This document shows, in pieces, positions 1 to 9,455 of a DNA stretch of 64,000 nt. The notes under the pieces are model-generated. The model worked only from the letters and a program-made list of their open reading frames with translations, had not been told where the DNA came from and searched no databases. The DNA is from Pedobacter chinensis (GTDB lineage Bacteria > Bacteroidota > Bacteroidia > Sphingobacteriales > Sphingobacteriaceae): contig NZ_QPKV01000008.1 of the NCBI RefSeq assembly GCF_003339865.1, positions 156,913 to 220,912 on the forward strand, given 5' to 3'. A program made the translations under genes and the position numbers. Numbering within the stretch: the first letter of the stretch is position 1; each line of letters opens with the position of its first letter.

Positions 1-1144
1 TGGTTTTAACAACCGCACCACTTGCATTTAATAAATTACGAACAGTAATTTTTGCATCATCAGTCCAGGATGGGTAGGAGTTAAAGTTTGGATTGGTAAA
101 ATCGCCAGGAATAATGAAGGTTTTATAAGCTCTTGGGTCAATAGTATTTGGTAATCCATCTAACCAATAACCAGCCGAAGGATCATTGGTTCTGGTAGTA
201 AATTGATCAGTAAATCTTAAACCAATATAGTTAGCAGGTTTAATAGCACTTGCAAAAGATGCATCCAATTGATCTTGCGATTGAATTCCGCCTAAACCAA
301 TGTAAATATTGTTTAAAGTTGTTGATAAAAACTGAGCATTCCACTCTCTACTCATTACACCAGTTAAAGCATCCCATCCACCTTTTTCAGCAACTTTGAA
401 AGTGTGGTCAGTTGTGGTAATGTATTTAGAACCGCTCGCTGCATCCTCAAATTCTGCTTTTGCTTTGGCTGCATCCACTTCTGATAAACGCATAGCTAAT
501 CTCATTCTTAATGAGTTACCATATCTTTTCCATTTATCATAGTTATATCCATAAGCAGGATCTAAGTTTGATAAGTTACCTGGATTAACAACACTTTCAT
601 CAATTTTTGAAACTGCATCTTTAATTTCTGCCAGGCAGTAGTAATAAACAGATTTCACATCAACAAACTCAGGATTAGTGCCATTAAATGCATTAATTGG
701 AACCGGACCAAAATTATCAGACATTTCACTTACCAGATAAGCCCTCCAAATGCGTCCGATTTGAACCAGATTTTTAGTGTAAACCTTAATATTATTATCA
801 GCAATTTGTTTTTCGCCAATTTGAATCCCCGTATTTACAGCGTTTAACCAATCAGCTACTTGATTATAGTATGCAATTGTCCAGCCATCGTTATAAGTTC
901 CTGATGATAAACCACCGTTTCTGTGTTGATGCGCAGCCGTTTTCCAGTAAAGAATAAATGACCTTTCTGCCACATCCGGATTCATTTGTGCTTGAATGAT
1001 CGAATTATTTAGAAAATATTCTACCTGAACCTGATCTGCGGTTGCCGCAGTAGGGCTTACATTTATTTCATCAAATTTTTTGCAGGAAGAGACCGCAATA
1101 ACAGCCGCGATTAGCAAAGTTGATTTTTTGAATATATTTTTCAT
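1..1144 (-). CDS. SusD/RagB-family outer-membrane lipoprotein, partial
   Basis: Open frame read leftward from an ATG at 1144 to the window edge, so the C-terminus is missing. The N-terminus is a lipoprotein signal: a Lys-rich start, a hydrophobic stretch and a lipobox ending SSC with the lipidated Cys at about residue 21, followed by KKFDEINVSP, typical of the SusD-like_2 group. The helix-rich body includes YYYCLAEIKDAV and KWKRYGNSLRMRLAMRLSEVD, segments characteristic of SusD TPR-like folds. The family binds glycans or peptides at the cell surface as the lid of the SusC transporter. It lies 18 bp downstream of the SusC gene on the same strand, so the two are co-transcribed. The substrate cannot be told from the sequence. 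Confidence 0.9.
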   Translation of the reverse strand, partial: MKNIFKKSTLLIAAVIAVSSCKKFDEINVSPTAATADQVQVEYFLNNSIIQAQMNPDVAERSFILYWKTAAHQHRNGGLSSGTYNDGWTIAYYNQVADWLNAVNTGIQIGEKQIADNNIKVYTKNLVQIGRIWRAYLVSEMSDNFGPVPINAFNGTNPEFVDVKSVYYYCLAEIKDAVSKIDESVVNPGNLSNLDPAYGYNYDKWKRYGNSLRMRLAMRLSEVDAAKAKAEFEDAASGSKYITTTDHTFKVAEKGGWDALTGVMSREWNAQFLSTTLNNIYIGLGGIQSQDQLDASFASAIKPANYIGLRFTDQFTTRTNDPSAGYWLDGLPNTIDPRAYKTFIIPGDFTNPNFNSYPSWTDDAKITVRNLLNASGAVVKT

Positions 1145-1162
1145 TTGATTATTTTTTATCGA

Positions 1163-4100
1163 TTAGAAACCTAGAGATAAATTAAAGAAATAAGATCTCG
1201 TTGTTGGAGGGCTACTGTTTTCAAACCCTACAGCATTTGTACCTGTTGCAAAAACAGATTCAGGATCAATACCATTCATATGGCTTTTGATCATCCATGC
1301 ATTATTAACGGAGAAACCGATTTTAGCTCGCTGTATAGGAGTTTTAGCCAATATTTTACCAGGAAGATCATAGCTTAGGTTAATTGTTCTTAATCTGATG
1401 TTACTGGCATCGTATAAGTTTGCCTCAGTAATACCAATATTTCCATTAGCAGCTACCGCTTGCCAATATAATTGCGGAGAGATTCCTTTTGTGTTTTTCT
1501 CATAAGCATTGGTGGCAGGATTCAAAAATACCCCATCTGCTACAATATTTGCACGCTCGCCATTTACAACTGTTACTGCTGCTGTACCATTCGCCTGCAT
1601 TAAAGCATTGGATGCTGAGAAAATCTGACCGCCAAAACGTGCATCAACCTGGAAAGATAAGCTTATACTTTTGTAAGCAAATGTATTGTTTATGCCCAAC
1701 AGGCCCGTTGCACCTTGATTACCTAACTTCACTGGGTTAGAATCTTTTAATGGAATACCACTTGCATCTACAATGATTTGGCCATTGAAAGGACTGGAAG
1801 GGTCGGTTACTCTTGAAAAACGACTCCCGTAAATTTCGCCATATCGCTCTCCGGTCACCGCACGAATGCTCACATCATCATAACCGCCTAAGTTGTATTG
1901 TGTAATGTCGTTATAAATATCTTTTACTGTATTGTTGTTTTTAGAATAATTTACACTTAAATTCCAATTGAAGCTATTTGGATTATTGAGAATTCTGGCA
2001 TCTGCTGAAATCTCAAATCCTTTGTTTTGTAAGTCGCCGGCGTTGATTTTCATTGAATTATAACCACTCAGCGGATCGAGTGGTAAATTGATCAACTGAT
2101 TGGTTGCATTCGATTTGTAATAGGTAAAATCAATTCCGAAACGGCTTTTGAAAAATCTGATCTCTGTACCAAGTTCGAAAGATTTAATAAATTCATTTCT
2201 TACGTCAGGATTGTAAAGAACCCCATTTCTACCTGCCGTGGTATTGCCATTTGGATCTTTCCCCAAAGAATAGGTATTGTATAATTGATATGGTTCCATA
2301 TCATTACCTACTTCAGCGTATGAAGCTCTCAATTTAGCAAAGCTTAACCAATTAGGTAGCGTATTTCCATTTTTCGAGATCATATCAGTAATTACATACG
2401 ATAAACTAACTGATGGATAAAAGAATGAACGGTTATTTTTGCTTAATGTGGATGTCCAGTCATTCCTAAAAGTCGCATCTAAAAATAAATATTCATCATA
2501 ATTAAGTTGTGCCGATCCAAAAACAGAATTAATCCTTTTTTTACTAAATCCCTGATCAACCACCGCAGCACTAATTCCGTTATTTAAAGAGAAAAAGTCG
2601 GGTACATTTAATTCTCCAACGCCTCCAGATAACGAACTAAAGTTTCTCGACATTAAGTTGACCCCCACCATAGCTGCTCCACCAAATTTTCCAAAAAGAT
2701 CATCTTTACGGGCATTTAACATACCACTGTAGTTACTTTCGGTAAAGTTTTGTTTGCCGGTTCCATAACTTCCATTGGTTGGACTTGGACTACCTGAAAA
2801 AGTTTTATTTTCTGTGGTAACCGAATACATATCTGCCCCACCCCTTACTTCTGCATTTAACCAATCAGTAAAATTATATTTAATGGCACCATTTAAAATA
2901 TAACGGTCACGAACATCATTATTGGTGTTGTACATGTTATTCCAGTATGGATTTTTTTGATTACCACCACCATACCAGATCATCTTACGATATTGATCTG
3001 TTGCTGCCGAGAATTGAGTAACATCCAGAGATCTTGGCAAATTGTAAATCGTCCAGAAAGTATTTTCCCCCCTGGTTCCTGAAACTGGTCTGTTTACTGC
3101 ATCCGAATTGCTGTACTGGATTTTAGTATCTACCGACCACCTGTCATCTTTACCAAATTTTGTATTGGCCTTTGCCATTAAGTTTGTTCTGGTTAGTTTT
3201 ACCCCAGGAATCATGCTTTTATCGTCCATTCTATTGAAGGAAGTATAAACCGAAGTATTTTTATATTGCTGCTGGAAAGCAACACTATTATTTAAAGAAA
3301 CACCAGTTCTGAAGAAATTTTCAACGTTATCATATGCAGTTAATGGCACTTGTGAACCATCCCAGTTCTTAACAGTTTGACCAGCAATTTTTGGCCCCCA
3401 GCTTAAATTAGATCGTTCATCATAAATACCATTTAGTCCTTGTCCGAAATCGTTTTGCATTTCCGGATTTGTAAAAATATTTTCAATACCAGTACTCGAT
3501 GAAACAGAAATACCTAAACCTTTTTGACTGCGACCCGATTTTGTAGTAATTAAAATAACACCATTACCTGCTCTTGATCCATAAAGTGCTGCTGCCGCAC
3601 CGCCTTTTAAAACGGAGATCGATTCAATGTCTTGTGCATTTATGTCTGAAATACCATTACCCATATCCAATGATGGGTTCCAGAAATCATTGTTGTTTGC
3701 ACCTGTAAAGTTTTCAACCGGCACTCCATCCACAACCAGCAAGGGCTGGTTAGAGCCTGTTAATGAATTATAGCCACGTAAAACGATTTTAGAAGAACCG
3801 CCAGGACCGTTGCTCGACCTTGTTACCTGCAAACCTGCAACCTTACCCGTTAAAGCATTTGCCAGGTTTGGCTCTCTGGCTTCAACCAAAGTTTCACCTT
3901 TCACTTCCTGAACGGCATAACCTAATGATTTGCGTTCTCTTTTGATTCCTAAGGCAGTTACCACTACTTCATTTAAATCATTGTTTGCCGCATCGAGGCT
4001 GATATTCAAACTGCTTGATGTGCCTACACTCACTTCTTTTGATTGATAGCCCAAATAGCTAAAAACCAAAGTATTGCCCTCATCTGCTGCAATTGAAAAT

Positions 4101-4276
4101 TTTCCGTTTCCATCAGTTTGAGTAGCCTTAGTGGTTCCCTTTACGGAAACGCTAACACCAGGCAGCGGGCCTGATGCATCCATTACCGTTCCGGTAATTG
4201 TTTTTTGTGCGAAAGCTGTCATTGTTAAACAAGTTAACAACAATATACTTAAACACTTTAAGTACATTTTTTTCAT
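1163..4276 (-). CDS. SusC/RagA-family TonB-linked outer-membrane transporter
   Basis: 1037 residues. A signal peptide ends at AFAQ. It is followed by a carboxypeptidase-regulatory-like domain (about 27-110, starting KTITGTVMDASG), a TonB plug (about 115-250, with NALTGKVAGLQV, LVVDGVPVENF and GNGVILITTKSG) and a long beta-barrel ending in the aromatic C-terminus NLSLGF. It has no STN domain, so it should not signal through a FecR/sigma pair. The family imports oligomers across the outer membrane using TonB energy, with the SusD protein as lid. It sits between a ROK-family regulator (upstream, same strand) and SusD (18 bp downstream). This suggests a small carbohydrate-uptake unit under ROK control; the sugar is unknown. 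Confidence 0.95.
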   Translation of the reverse strand: MKKMYLKCLSILLLTCLTMTAFAQKTITGTVMDASGPLPGVSVSVKGTTKATQTDGNGKFSIAADEGNTLVFSYLGYQSKEVSVGTSSSLNISLDAANNDLNEVVVTALGIKRERKSLGYAVQEVKGETLVEAREPNLANALTGKVAGLQVTRSSNGPGGSSKIVLRGYNSLTGSNQPLLVVDGVPVENFTGANNNDFWNPSLDMGNGISDINAQDIESISVLKGGAAAALYGSRAGNGVILITTKSGRSQKGLGISVSSSTGIENIFTNPEMQNDFGQGLNGIYDERSNLSWGPKIAGQTVKNWDGSQVPLTAYDNVENFFRTGVSLNNSVAFQQQYKNTSVYTSFNRMDDKSMIPGVKLTRTNLMAKANTKFGKDDRWSVDTKIQYSNSDAVNRPVSGTRGENTFWTIYNLPRSLDVTQFSAATDQYRKMIWYGGGNQKNPYWNNMYNTNNDVRDRYILNGAIKYNFTDWLNAEVRGGADMYSVTTENKTFSGSPSPTNGSYGTGKQNFTESNYSGMLNARKDDLFGKFGGAAMVGVNLMSRNFSSLSGGVGELNVPDFFSLNNGISAAVVDQGFSKKRINSVFGSAQLNYDEYLFLDATFRNDWTSTLSKNNRSFFYPSVSLSYVITDMISKNGNTLPNWLSFAKLRASYAEVGNDMEPYQLYNTYSLGKDPNGNTTAGRNGVLYNPDVRNEFIKSFELGTEIRFFKSRFGIDFTYYKSNATNQLINLPLDPLSGYNSMKINAGDLQNKGFEISADARILNNPNSFNWNLSVNYSKNNNTVKDIYNDITQYNLGGYDDVSIRAVTGERYGEIYGSRFSRVTDPSSPFNGQIIVDASGIPLKDSNPVKLGNQGATGLLGINNTFAYKSISLSFQVDARFGGQIFSASNALMQANGTAAVTVVNGERANIVADGVFLNPATNAYEKNTKGISPQLYWQAVAANGNIGITEANLYDASNIRLRTINLSYDLPGKILAKTPIQRAKIGFSVNNAWMIKSHMNGIDPESVFATGTNAVGFENSSPPTTRSYFFNLSLGF

Positions 4277-4362
4277 AATTTTTGTTTTTAGTTAGTATTG
4301 ATTAGTTTAAGGATTTTCGGAGCTCAGCTGTTCTTTTTTACTTCATAAGCTTAGGTTTATGG

Positions 4363-5553
4363 TTATTCAAATTGGCTATTTTCTACCATCAAACTTGCCG
4401 CTGCCAGCAACTCTGCTTCATCAGTCAGGGTAGATAATTTTATGGTGGTTTGTTCTGCTATTCTAGGAATACAAAACTCATTAATCGCTTGTTGTATAGG
4501 AGGCAGCAACATTTTCCCGGCTTTTGCCCCTCTGCCACTCAGCACAATACATTCAGGATTTAAAATATGGATCAGCGTGGCCAAACCTTTCCCAATTTGA
4601 AAGGCGGCTTTGGAAAGAATTGAAATTGCTAGTGGGTCTTGGGCTTTTACGGCATCTAAAAAGTGATCTCTGTGATGCTTGCTTTTATCCTTGAATAACT
4701 CCTGCATGCTCGATTCGGCACCCTCTGCCAATGCTTTTTCTGCCTTTTCAGCCATAACCAGTAGTGAAGTATCAACCTCTAAACAGCCACGCTTACCACA
4801 AGAGCACAAGTTATTGGTATCTGACAATGGAATATGACTAAACTCACCAGCATAACCGCTACTGCCCCGATATAACTGCCCGTTTACGATCATGCCAAGA
4901 CCGGTTCCCCAACCAATGTTAACTACCATTACATCTCGCAAATTAACCGCCTCGCCAAAATTCAATTCGGCCAGTGCAATCAAACTGGAGTCATTATCAA
5001 TAAATACCGGAAGTTTTATTTTTTTAGTCAGGTATTCACGAAGGGTCGATCCGTCTTTTATGAAAAGATATGACGAATTAATTCCCTGTTCTGCGTTAAC
5101 GAATCCGGGCATTCCGATTCCAACACCTATAATATCGCTACGCTTAATTTTAGATTGGTTAATACTTTCGTTTATGAAATCAATAAGAATATTCACATCA
5201 CATGCCTCATCAGACATGTTGAAATCGAGATTTTGAATGGGTAAAACTTCCTGGCGGGAAAGATCATAAATAGTTAATCTCGTAATCAATTGATCCATTG
5301 CAACCGCAACAATGTATTTTTTGTGACTTGGATTAAGCAAATACATGGAAGCCCTCCTACCGCCTGTTGACGGTGCCAAACCTTGCTCTATAATATATCC
5401 CTCGCCGATTAATCCATTTACGACTGAAGTAACCAACGGCAAACTTTTCTTGGTAAGCTTACTCAAATCGGTTAACGATAATACTCCCTTATAATAAAGA
5501 CACTTAATAATATCGGCCCGAAGCCGCTGACCTTTCTCGATTATAACAGACAT
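4363..5553 (-). CDS. ROK-family transcriptional repressor
   Basis: 396 residues, full length for an NagC/XylR-type ROK regulator. The N-terminal winged helix-turn-helix spans about 10-65 (KGVLSLTDLSKLTKKS...TSVVNGLIGEGYIIE). The sugar-kinase-like body has GVGIGMPG, the DND motif in FIDNDSSLIAL, and NIGWGTGLGMIVNG. The zinc-binding ROK signature CSCGKRGC lies at about 248-255. Such proteins bind DNA and release it on binding a sugar or amino sugar. The gene ends 86 bp before susC on the same strand, so it probably regulates that pair and itself. AT-rich direct repeats just upstream of its start are a plausible operator. The effector is not predictable. Confidence 0.9.
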   Translation of the reverse strand: MSVIIEKGQRLRADIIKCLYYKGVLSLTDLSKLTKKSLPLVTSVVNGLIGEGYIIEQGLAPSTGGRRASMYLLNPSHKKYIVAVAMDQLITRLTIYDLSRQEVLPIQNLDFNMSDEACDVNILIDFINESINQSKIKRSDIIGVGIGMPGFVNAEQGINSSYLFIKDGSTLREYLTKKIKLPVFIDNDSSLIALAELNFGEAVNLRDVMVVNIGWGTGLGMIVNGQLYRGSSGYAGEFSHIPLSDTNNLCSCGKRGCLEVDTSLLVMAEKAEKALAEGAESSMQELFKDKSKHHRDHFLDAVKAQDPLAISILSKAAFQIGKGLATLIHILNPECIVLSGRGAKAGKMLLPPIQQAINEFCIPRIAEQTTIKLSTLTDEAELLAAASLMVENSQFE

Positions 5554-5570
5554 TTTATTTGGTTTTTAAA

Positions 5571-5610
5571 CAAACTTAATAAATAATTTTAAAACTTATT
5601 AAAACTTATT
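5571..5610 (-). promoter_or_regulatory. Putative ROK gene promoter with direct-repeat operator
   Basis: On the minus strand a TAAGTTTG box (5578-5571) matches the Bacteroidota -7 consensus TAnnTTTG and lies 17 bp before the ROK start codon. Immediately upstream are two tandem copies of the 10-mer AATAAGTTTT (5591-5610), related to the -7 box itself. Tandem AT-rich repeats over a promoter suit an autoregulated repressor. Seen by eye only. Confidence 0.45.
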
Positions 5611-5639
5611 AATTTTTTTTAAAAGTATTTTTCCCAATA

Positions 5640-5673
5640 AAAAAAGGCTTAAATCTCTTTAAGCCTTTTTTTA
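5640..5673 (-). terminator. Rho-independent terminator downstream of lepB
   Basis: Inverted repeat AAGGCTTAAA / TTTAAGCCTT with a 4-nt loop, flanked by an A-run on one side and a T-run on the other, so it may work in both directions. It follows the lepB stop codon by about 20 bp and closes the par-dap-lep operon. Confidence 0.85.
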
Positions 5674-5693
5674 TATTGAATTTGAAGTAAAAA

Positions 5694-6887
5694 CTAGTGA
5701 ATTCCTCTGAATAATCTGCTCCAACGTATTTTACTAAAGAAAGATGCTTCGCTATCCCAACTCATCCAGATAAACAATGCCTTACCTACAATGTGATCTT
5801 CCGGAACAAAGCCCCAATAGCGGGAATCTGCTGAATTATGTCGATTATCACCCATCATCCAATAATAATCCATTTTGAATGTATAATTTGTTGCTACCTT
5901 ATCATTGATATACCATATACCGTCTTTTTTTTCAACCTTGTTGCCTTCGTAAGTTCTGATTGCTCTATAATAAAGTGGCATGGTAACACTATCAATTTTT
6001 ACTGTCCATCCTTTTGCAGGAACCTTAATTGGCCCAAAGTTATCTCTGTTCCAGCTTCGGTTTGGATCATGAGGAAAAACGCCACCTTGTTCAGGCCCAA
6101 CCGGATCGGGACTCAAGGTTACGGATTTTACAAAATCAAAGGTTTTAAGCTTATCTACAATTTCAGGCGATGCATTAATCACATACGTGTTCTCAGCAAC
6201 AGCAGGACTATTTCCTAAATCCAGTTTAAATTCATCAAGTACAGCATAATTAAAATCCATTGTTTTAAACTCGACACGATAAGGCATCATCCCTGTGTTT
6301 TTTAATGGTTCTTGTTTGCCGTTTACGCTTGCGACACCATTACTCATAGCTATTACATCGCCTGGTATGGCAATGCAACGCTTAATAAAGTTTTCACGTT
6401 TATCAACTGGCCGATCAACTATGGTAAAACTATTTCTTACCTGTTCACGTCCCATGTTACGAACCATATTGTAGTAACTGTCTGCCTGGTTTTCCACGGC
6501 AACGGTATCACCTTCCGGGAAGTTGAACACCACTACATCATTTCTCTTAATCTCTGATAAGCCTGGCAAACGATGATATTTCCATTGAACGCCATCCCAA
6601 TAAGCCTTGGTTGATGTTGTTAGTGGCATGGTATGATGAGCAAAAGGGAAGGCCACCGGTGTCATCGGGATACGTGGACCATAATTCACTTTACTTACAA
6701 AAAGAAAATCACCAATTAATAAAGAACGTTCCATTGATCCGGAAGGAATGGTGTAAGCTTCAATGAAGAAAACGCGAATAATAGTTGCCGCTACCACCGC
6801 GAAAACAATTGCATCTACCCATTCTCTTGATTTAGATTTTTTCTTTTTTGTGACATCCTTTTTTCGCTGCCAGAATTTATAATTCAT
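5694..6887 (-). CDS. lepB: Signal peptidase I
   Basis: 397 residues. One N-terminal membrane anchor (about 24-44). The catalytic Ser51 is in PSGSMERSL, the general-base Lys169 is in FIKRCIAIPGD, and the conserved C-terminal box MGDNRHNSADSRYWGFV is present. The enzyme cleaves signal peptides from exported preproteins at the outer face of the inner membrane. It is longer than the E. coli enzyme's core because of an insert between the Ser and Lys boxes and a second one after GD, as is usual in Bacteroidota. It is the last gene of the parA-parB-DUF5683-dapB-lepB block, with a 181-bp gap after dapB and a strong terminator behind it. Confidence 0.95.
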   Translation of the reverse strand: MNYKFWQRKKDVTKKKKSKSREWVDAIVFAVVAATIIRVFFIEAYTIPSGSMERSLLIGDFLFVSKVNYGPRIPMTPVAFPFAHHTMPLTTSTKAYWDGVQWKYHRLPGLSEIKRNDVVVFNFPEGDTVAVENQADSYYNMVRNMGREQVRNSFTIVDRPVDKRENFIKRCIAIPGDVIAMSNGVASVNGKQEPLKNTGMMPYRVEFKTMDFNYAVLDEFKLDLGNSPAVAENTYVINASPEIVDKLKTFDFVKSVTLSPDPVGPEQGGVFPHDPNRSWNRDNFGPIKVPAKGWTVKIDSVTMPLYYRAIRTYEGNKVEKKDGIWYINDKVATNYTFKMDYYWMMGDNRHNSADSRYWGFVPEDHIVGKALFIWMSWDSEASFFSKIRWSRLFRGIH

Positions 6888-7068
6888 ATATTTTATTTTT
6901 TTCCTTCGGAATGAACCGATTTTCGTTTAGTCTTTTCTTTCGGTGTGAATCACATAGATTAAGTGATTCCACTGGTTTGTTTTGTATTATTACTTGCTCT
7001 TCAGATTCTGCATACTAATCTTCAGACCACCGTCTTCGGACTTCTCTTCAATTTGTTGTCTATCAGTT

Positions 7069-7803
7069 TTATTCAAAAATATCGGTAATGCTAAAAAAGC
7101 CTTTTTTATCTTTTACCCATTCTGCTGCTACAACTGCACCTAAAGCAAATCCTGCTCTGCTATGTGCGGTGTGTTTGATTTCAATTTCATCTACTTCACT
7201 ACTATAAATTACCGTATGCGTTCCTGGTATATTTTCAATACGATGCGATTCAATAAGCAACTGTTCAGCTTTTGGAAAAAGTTCAACATCTGTTCCTACA
7301 ACCTCATTCAGCCATTCCGATTTACGATCCAGGTTTTCTACAATACCTTCTGCCAAAGTAATGGCCGTTCCACTGGGTGCATCGAGCTTTTGTGTATGAT
7401 GAATCTCCTCTACCTGCACTTCATAAGCAGGATAATTGTTCATCAGCTTTGCCAATGTTTGATTTAATTTAAAAAATAAATTAACACCAATGCTGAAGTT
7501 AGACCCATACAACAAAGTATTGTTACTGGTATTGCAATCATTTTTAACCTCCTGCAATTTCCCGTACCAACCAGTTGTGCCCACCACAACAGGAACATTG
7601 GCATCGAAACAGGCGTTGATATTATTCAGAACTGAATCGGGTGTGCTAAAATCAATTGCAACATCAGCCGTTTTCAAGTTCTGCCTGGTCAAATCTTGCT
7701 GATTATCAACTGATATTTTTAAAACGATTTCGTGACCACGTTCAAGGGCAAATTTCTCGATAATTTGTCCCATTTTACCATATCCTAAAAGCGCAATTTT
7801 CAT
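7069..7803 (-). CDS. dapB: 4-hydroxy-tetrahydrodipicolinate reductase
   Basis: 244 residues, the short form typical of Bacteroidota. It has an N-terminal Rossmann motif (LLGYGKMGQ), the strand DVAIDFSTPDSV, and the substrate-binding and catalytic segment EIHHTQKLDAPSGTAITLAE with the conserved His-His and Lys. It catalyses NAD(P)H-dependent reduction of hydroxy-tetrahydrodipicolinate to tetrahydrodipicolinate in lysine and diaminopimelate synthesis, so it feeds peptidoglycan. The start is 10 bp after the DUF5683 gene stop, so it is in one transcript with the par genes. Confidence 0.95.
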   Translation of the reverse strand: MKIALLGYGKMGQIIEKFALERGHEIVLKISVDNQQDLTRQNLKTADVAIDFSTPDSVLNNINACFDANVPVVVGTTGWYGKLQEVKNDCNTSNNTLLYGSNFSIGVNLFFKLNQTLAKLMNNYPAYEVQVEEIHHTQKLDAPSGTAITLAEGIVENLDRKSEWLNEVVGTDVELFPKAEQLLIESHRIENIPGTHTVIYSSEVDEIEIKHTAHSRAGFALGAVVAAEWVKDKKGFFSITDIFE

Positions 7804-7813
7804 GATTCAAAAT

Positions 7814-8539
7814 TTAAAATGTTAGAGAAAGTTTTACTGCCGGCGCAGCATTAAAACTATACATGCTATTTGAATTAATCATTGTTGGAACTACCTTGAA
7901 AGATAGTTTATCATCAATATTAAAGAAGTGTAAACGAGCAGCCACATAAGCATCAACCACGTTGGCAAAATAAACCAAACCATAAGAAAAAAGCACAATT
8001 TGCTTATTTCTGCGATAGGTATCTTTTGCGGTTGTTACACCTTGTGTTGAATATCTTGCGTATGGACTATTGGGAGGAGGCTGATCATTATTGGCATTGC
8101 GATATTGAAGCTCTTCTAAAAATGCCGTATAATTTTTACTGCTTTCTATATACGACATGGTTAACACCGTAAAACCGCCATAAATAGCGCCAATTTTACC
8201 GATGGTATAAATTCGCTGGAATGTTTGGCTTTTACCAGCCCTTGTTCCATAACCATCATTCAGCAACTGCATATTATAAACCTGCCCCAGCCCGGGAAGA
8301 ATTAATGATTTGATTACCGCTTTTCTGCCTGCTACCTTACCCGGGTTAACGTACCGGGTTTTCATAGAATCTTGCCGGGTCATTACTTTAGGTGGTGTTG
8401 CCGTTCCAATTGGCTTTACTACACGATTTTTTAAGGTATCAGTAGATTTTAACACCGTATCTTCAACCTGGGCTGAAGCCTGGCCTACAAGAAAAAATGT
8501 AAATAAAGAAACCAGTATTAAAAGCTTATTTAATCGCAT
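7814..8539 (-). CDS. DUF5683-family exported/membrane protein
   Basis: 241 residues. A signal peptide (LVSLFTFFLVGQASAQ) is followed by a Pro/Thr-rich stretch and a core with RKAVIKSLILPGLGQVYN, the glycine-rich motif of the DUF5683 family. A second hydrophobic segment (IGAIYGGFTVLTMSYI) and a third (IVLFSYGLVYFANVVDAYVAA) suggest membrane association. Its biochemical role is unknown; the family is often found between parB and dapB in Bacteroidota, as here. Its ATG overlaps the parB stop codon (TAATG), indicating translational coupling. Confidence 0.85.
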   Translation of the reverse strand: MRLNKLLILVSLFTFFLVGQASAQVEDTVLKSTDTLKNRVVKPIGTATPPKVMTRQDSMKTRYVNPGKVAGRKAVIKSLILPGLGQVYNMQLLNDGYGTRAGKSQTFQRIYTIGKIGAIYGGFTVLTMSYIESSKNYTAFLEELQYRNANNDQPPPNSPYARYSTQGVTTAKDTYRRNKQIVLFSYGLVYFANVVDAYVAARLHFFNIDDKLSFKVVPTMINSNSMYSFNAAPAVKLSLTF

Positions 8540-9447
8540 TACCAGTCTAATAATTCTAAAATCCTGTTTAAATCATCATCACTCATAAATGGGATTTCGA
8601 TTGCCCCTTTACCATTCTGACTTACTTTTAATTTCACACGGGTAGCAAATTTCGATGCCAAATCATCTTGTAACTTTTGATATTGAAAAGAAACGGCTTT
8701 AGCTTTGGGCTTATCATCCGTTTTTAAGGGTGCATGCTGTAAGTTTCGAACCAGTTCTTCAACCTTACGAACTGACAATCCTTTTTCCAAAATCTCCTGA
8801 TGAATGAATAATTGTTTGTCTACGCCATCAACATTAATTAAAGCTCGGGCATGCCCCATCGTAATTCGCTGATCGCGGATGGACGCCTGAATTGCTGGCG
8901 GAAGTTTTAACAAACGTAAATAATTGGTGACGGTAGTACGATTCTTACCCACTCTTTCGCCCAACTGCTCTTGTTTTAGTCCAACTTCATCAATCATCCG
9001 TTGAAAACTCAAAGCCACTTCAATTGCATTCAGGTTTTCCCTTTGAATGTTTTCAATCAGCGCCATTTCCAACATTTGTTGGTCGTTAGCACTGCGGATG
9101 TAGGCTGGAACCTGCGTTAAACCAGCTAGTTTAGAAGCTCTGAATCTCCGTTCACCCGAAATTAACTGATATTTATTTGCAGCTAATTTTCTAACTGTGA
9201 TAGGCTGTATCAAGCCTTGCACTTTAATAGAGTCTGCCAGCTCATTTAAAGCCACCTGATCAAACTCCGTTCTGGGTTGATAAGGGTTGGTTTCAACTTC
9301 TGTTAAACTTACGTGACTGATATTGCCAATCTGTTCGGTTTCGCTTACAGGATTTACATTCTGTTTCGGCGGATGAGAAGATTCACTATCATCTAAAAGC
9401 GCACTTAGCCCTCTTCCTAAACCTGTTTTTCGCTGAAAAGATGTCAT
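8539..9447 (-). CDS. parB: Chromosome-partitioning protein ParB
   Basis: 302 residues. The N-terminal GLGRGLSALL motif engages ParA. The ParB/Srx domain (about 45-135) has NPYQPRTEFD and the CTP-binding ISGERRFRASKLAG. A helix-turn-helix region (about 140-210) contains the KNRTTVTNYLRLLKLP recognition segment, and a C-terminal dimerisation domain ends in ILELLDW. ParB loads on parS sites, spreads as a CTP-dependent clamp and is moved by ParA. It is 8 bp downstream of parA. No perfect parS was seen in the window; the best partial match is at 12627. Confidence 0.95.
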   Translation of the reverse strand: MTSFQRKTGLGRGLSALLDDSESSHPPKQNVNPVSETEQIGNISHVSLTEVETNPYQPRTEFDQVALNELADSIKVQGLIQPITVRKLAANKYQLISGERRFRASKLAGLTQVPAYIRSANDQQMLEMALIENIQRENLNAIEVALSFQRMIDEVGLKQEQLGERVGKNRTTVTNYLRLLKLPPAIQASIRDQRITMGHARALINVDGVDKQLFIHQEILEKGLSVRKVEELVRNLQHAPLKTDDKPKAKAVSFQYQKLQDDLASKFATRVKLKVSQNGKGAIEIPFMSDDDLNRILELLDW

Positions 9448-9455
9448 CTATAAAT

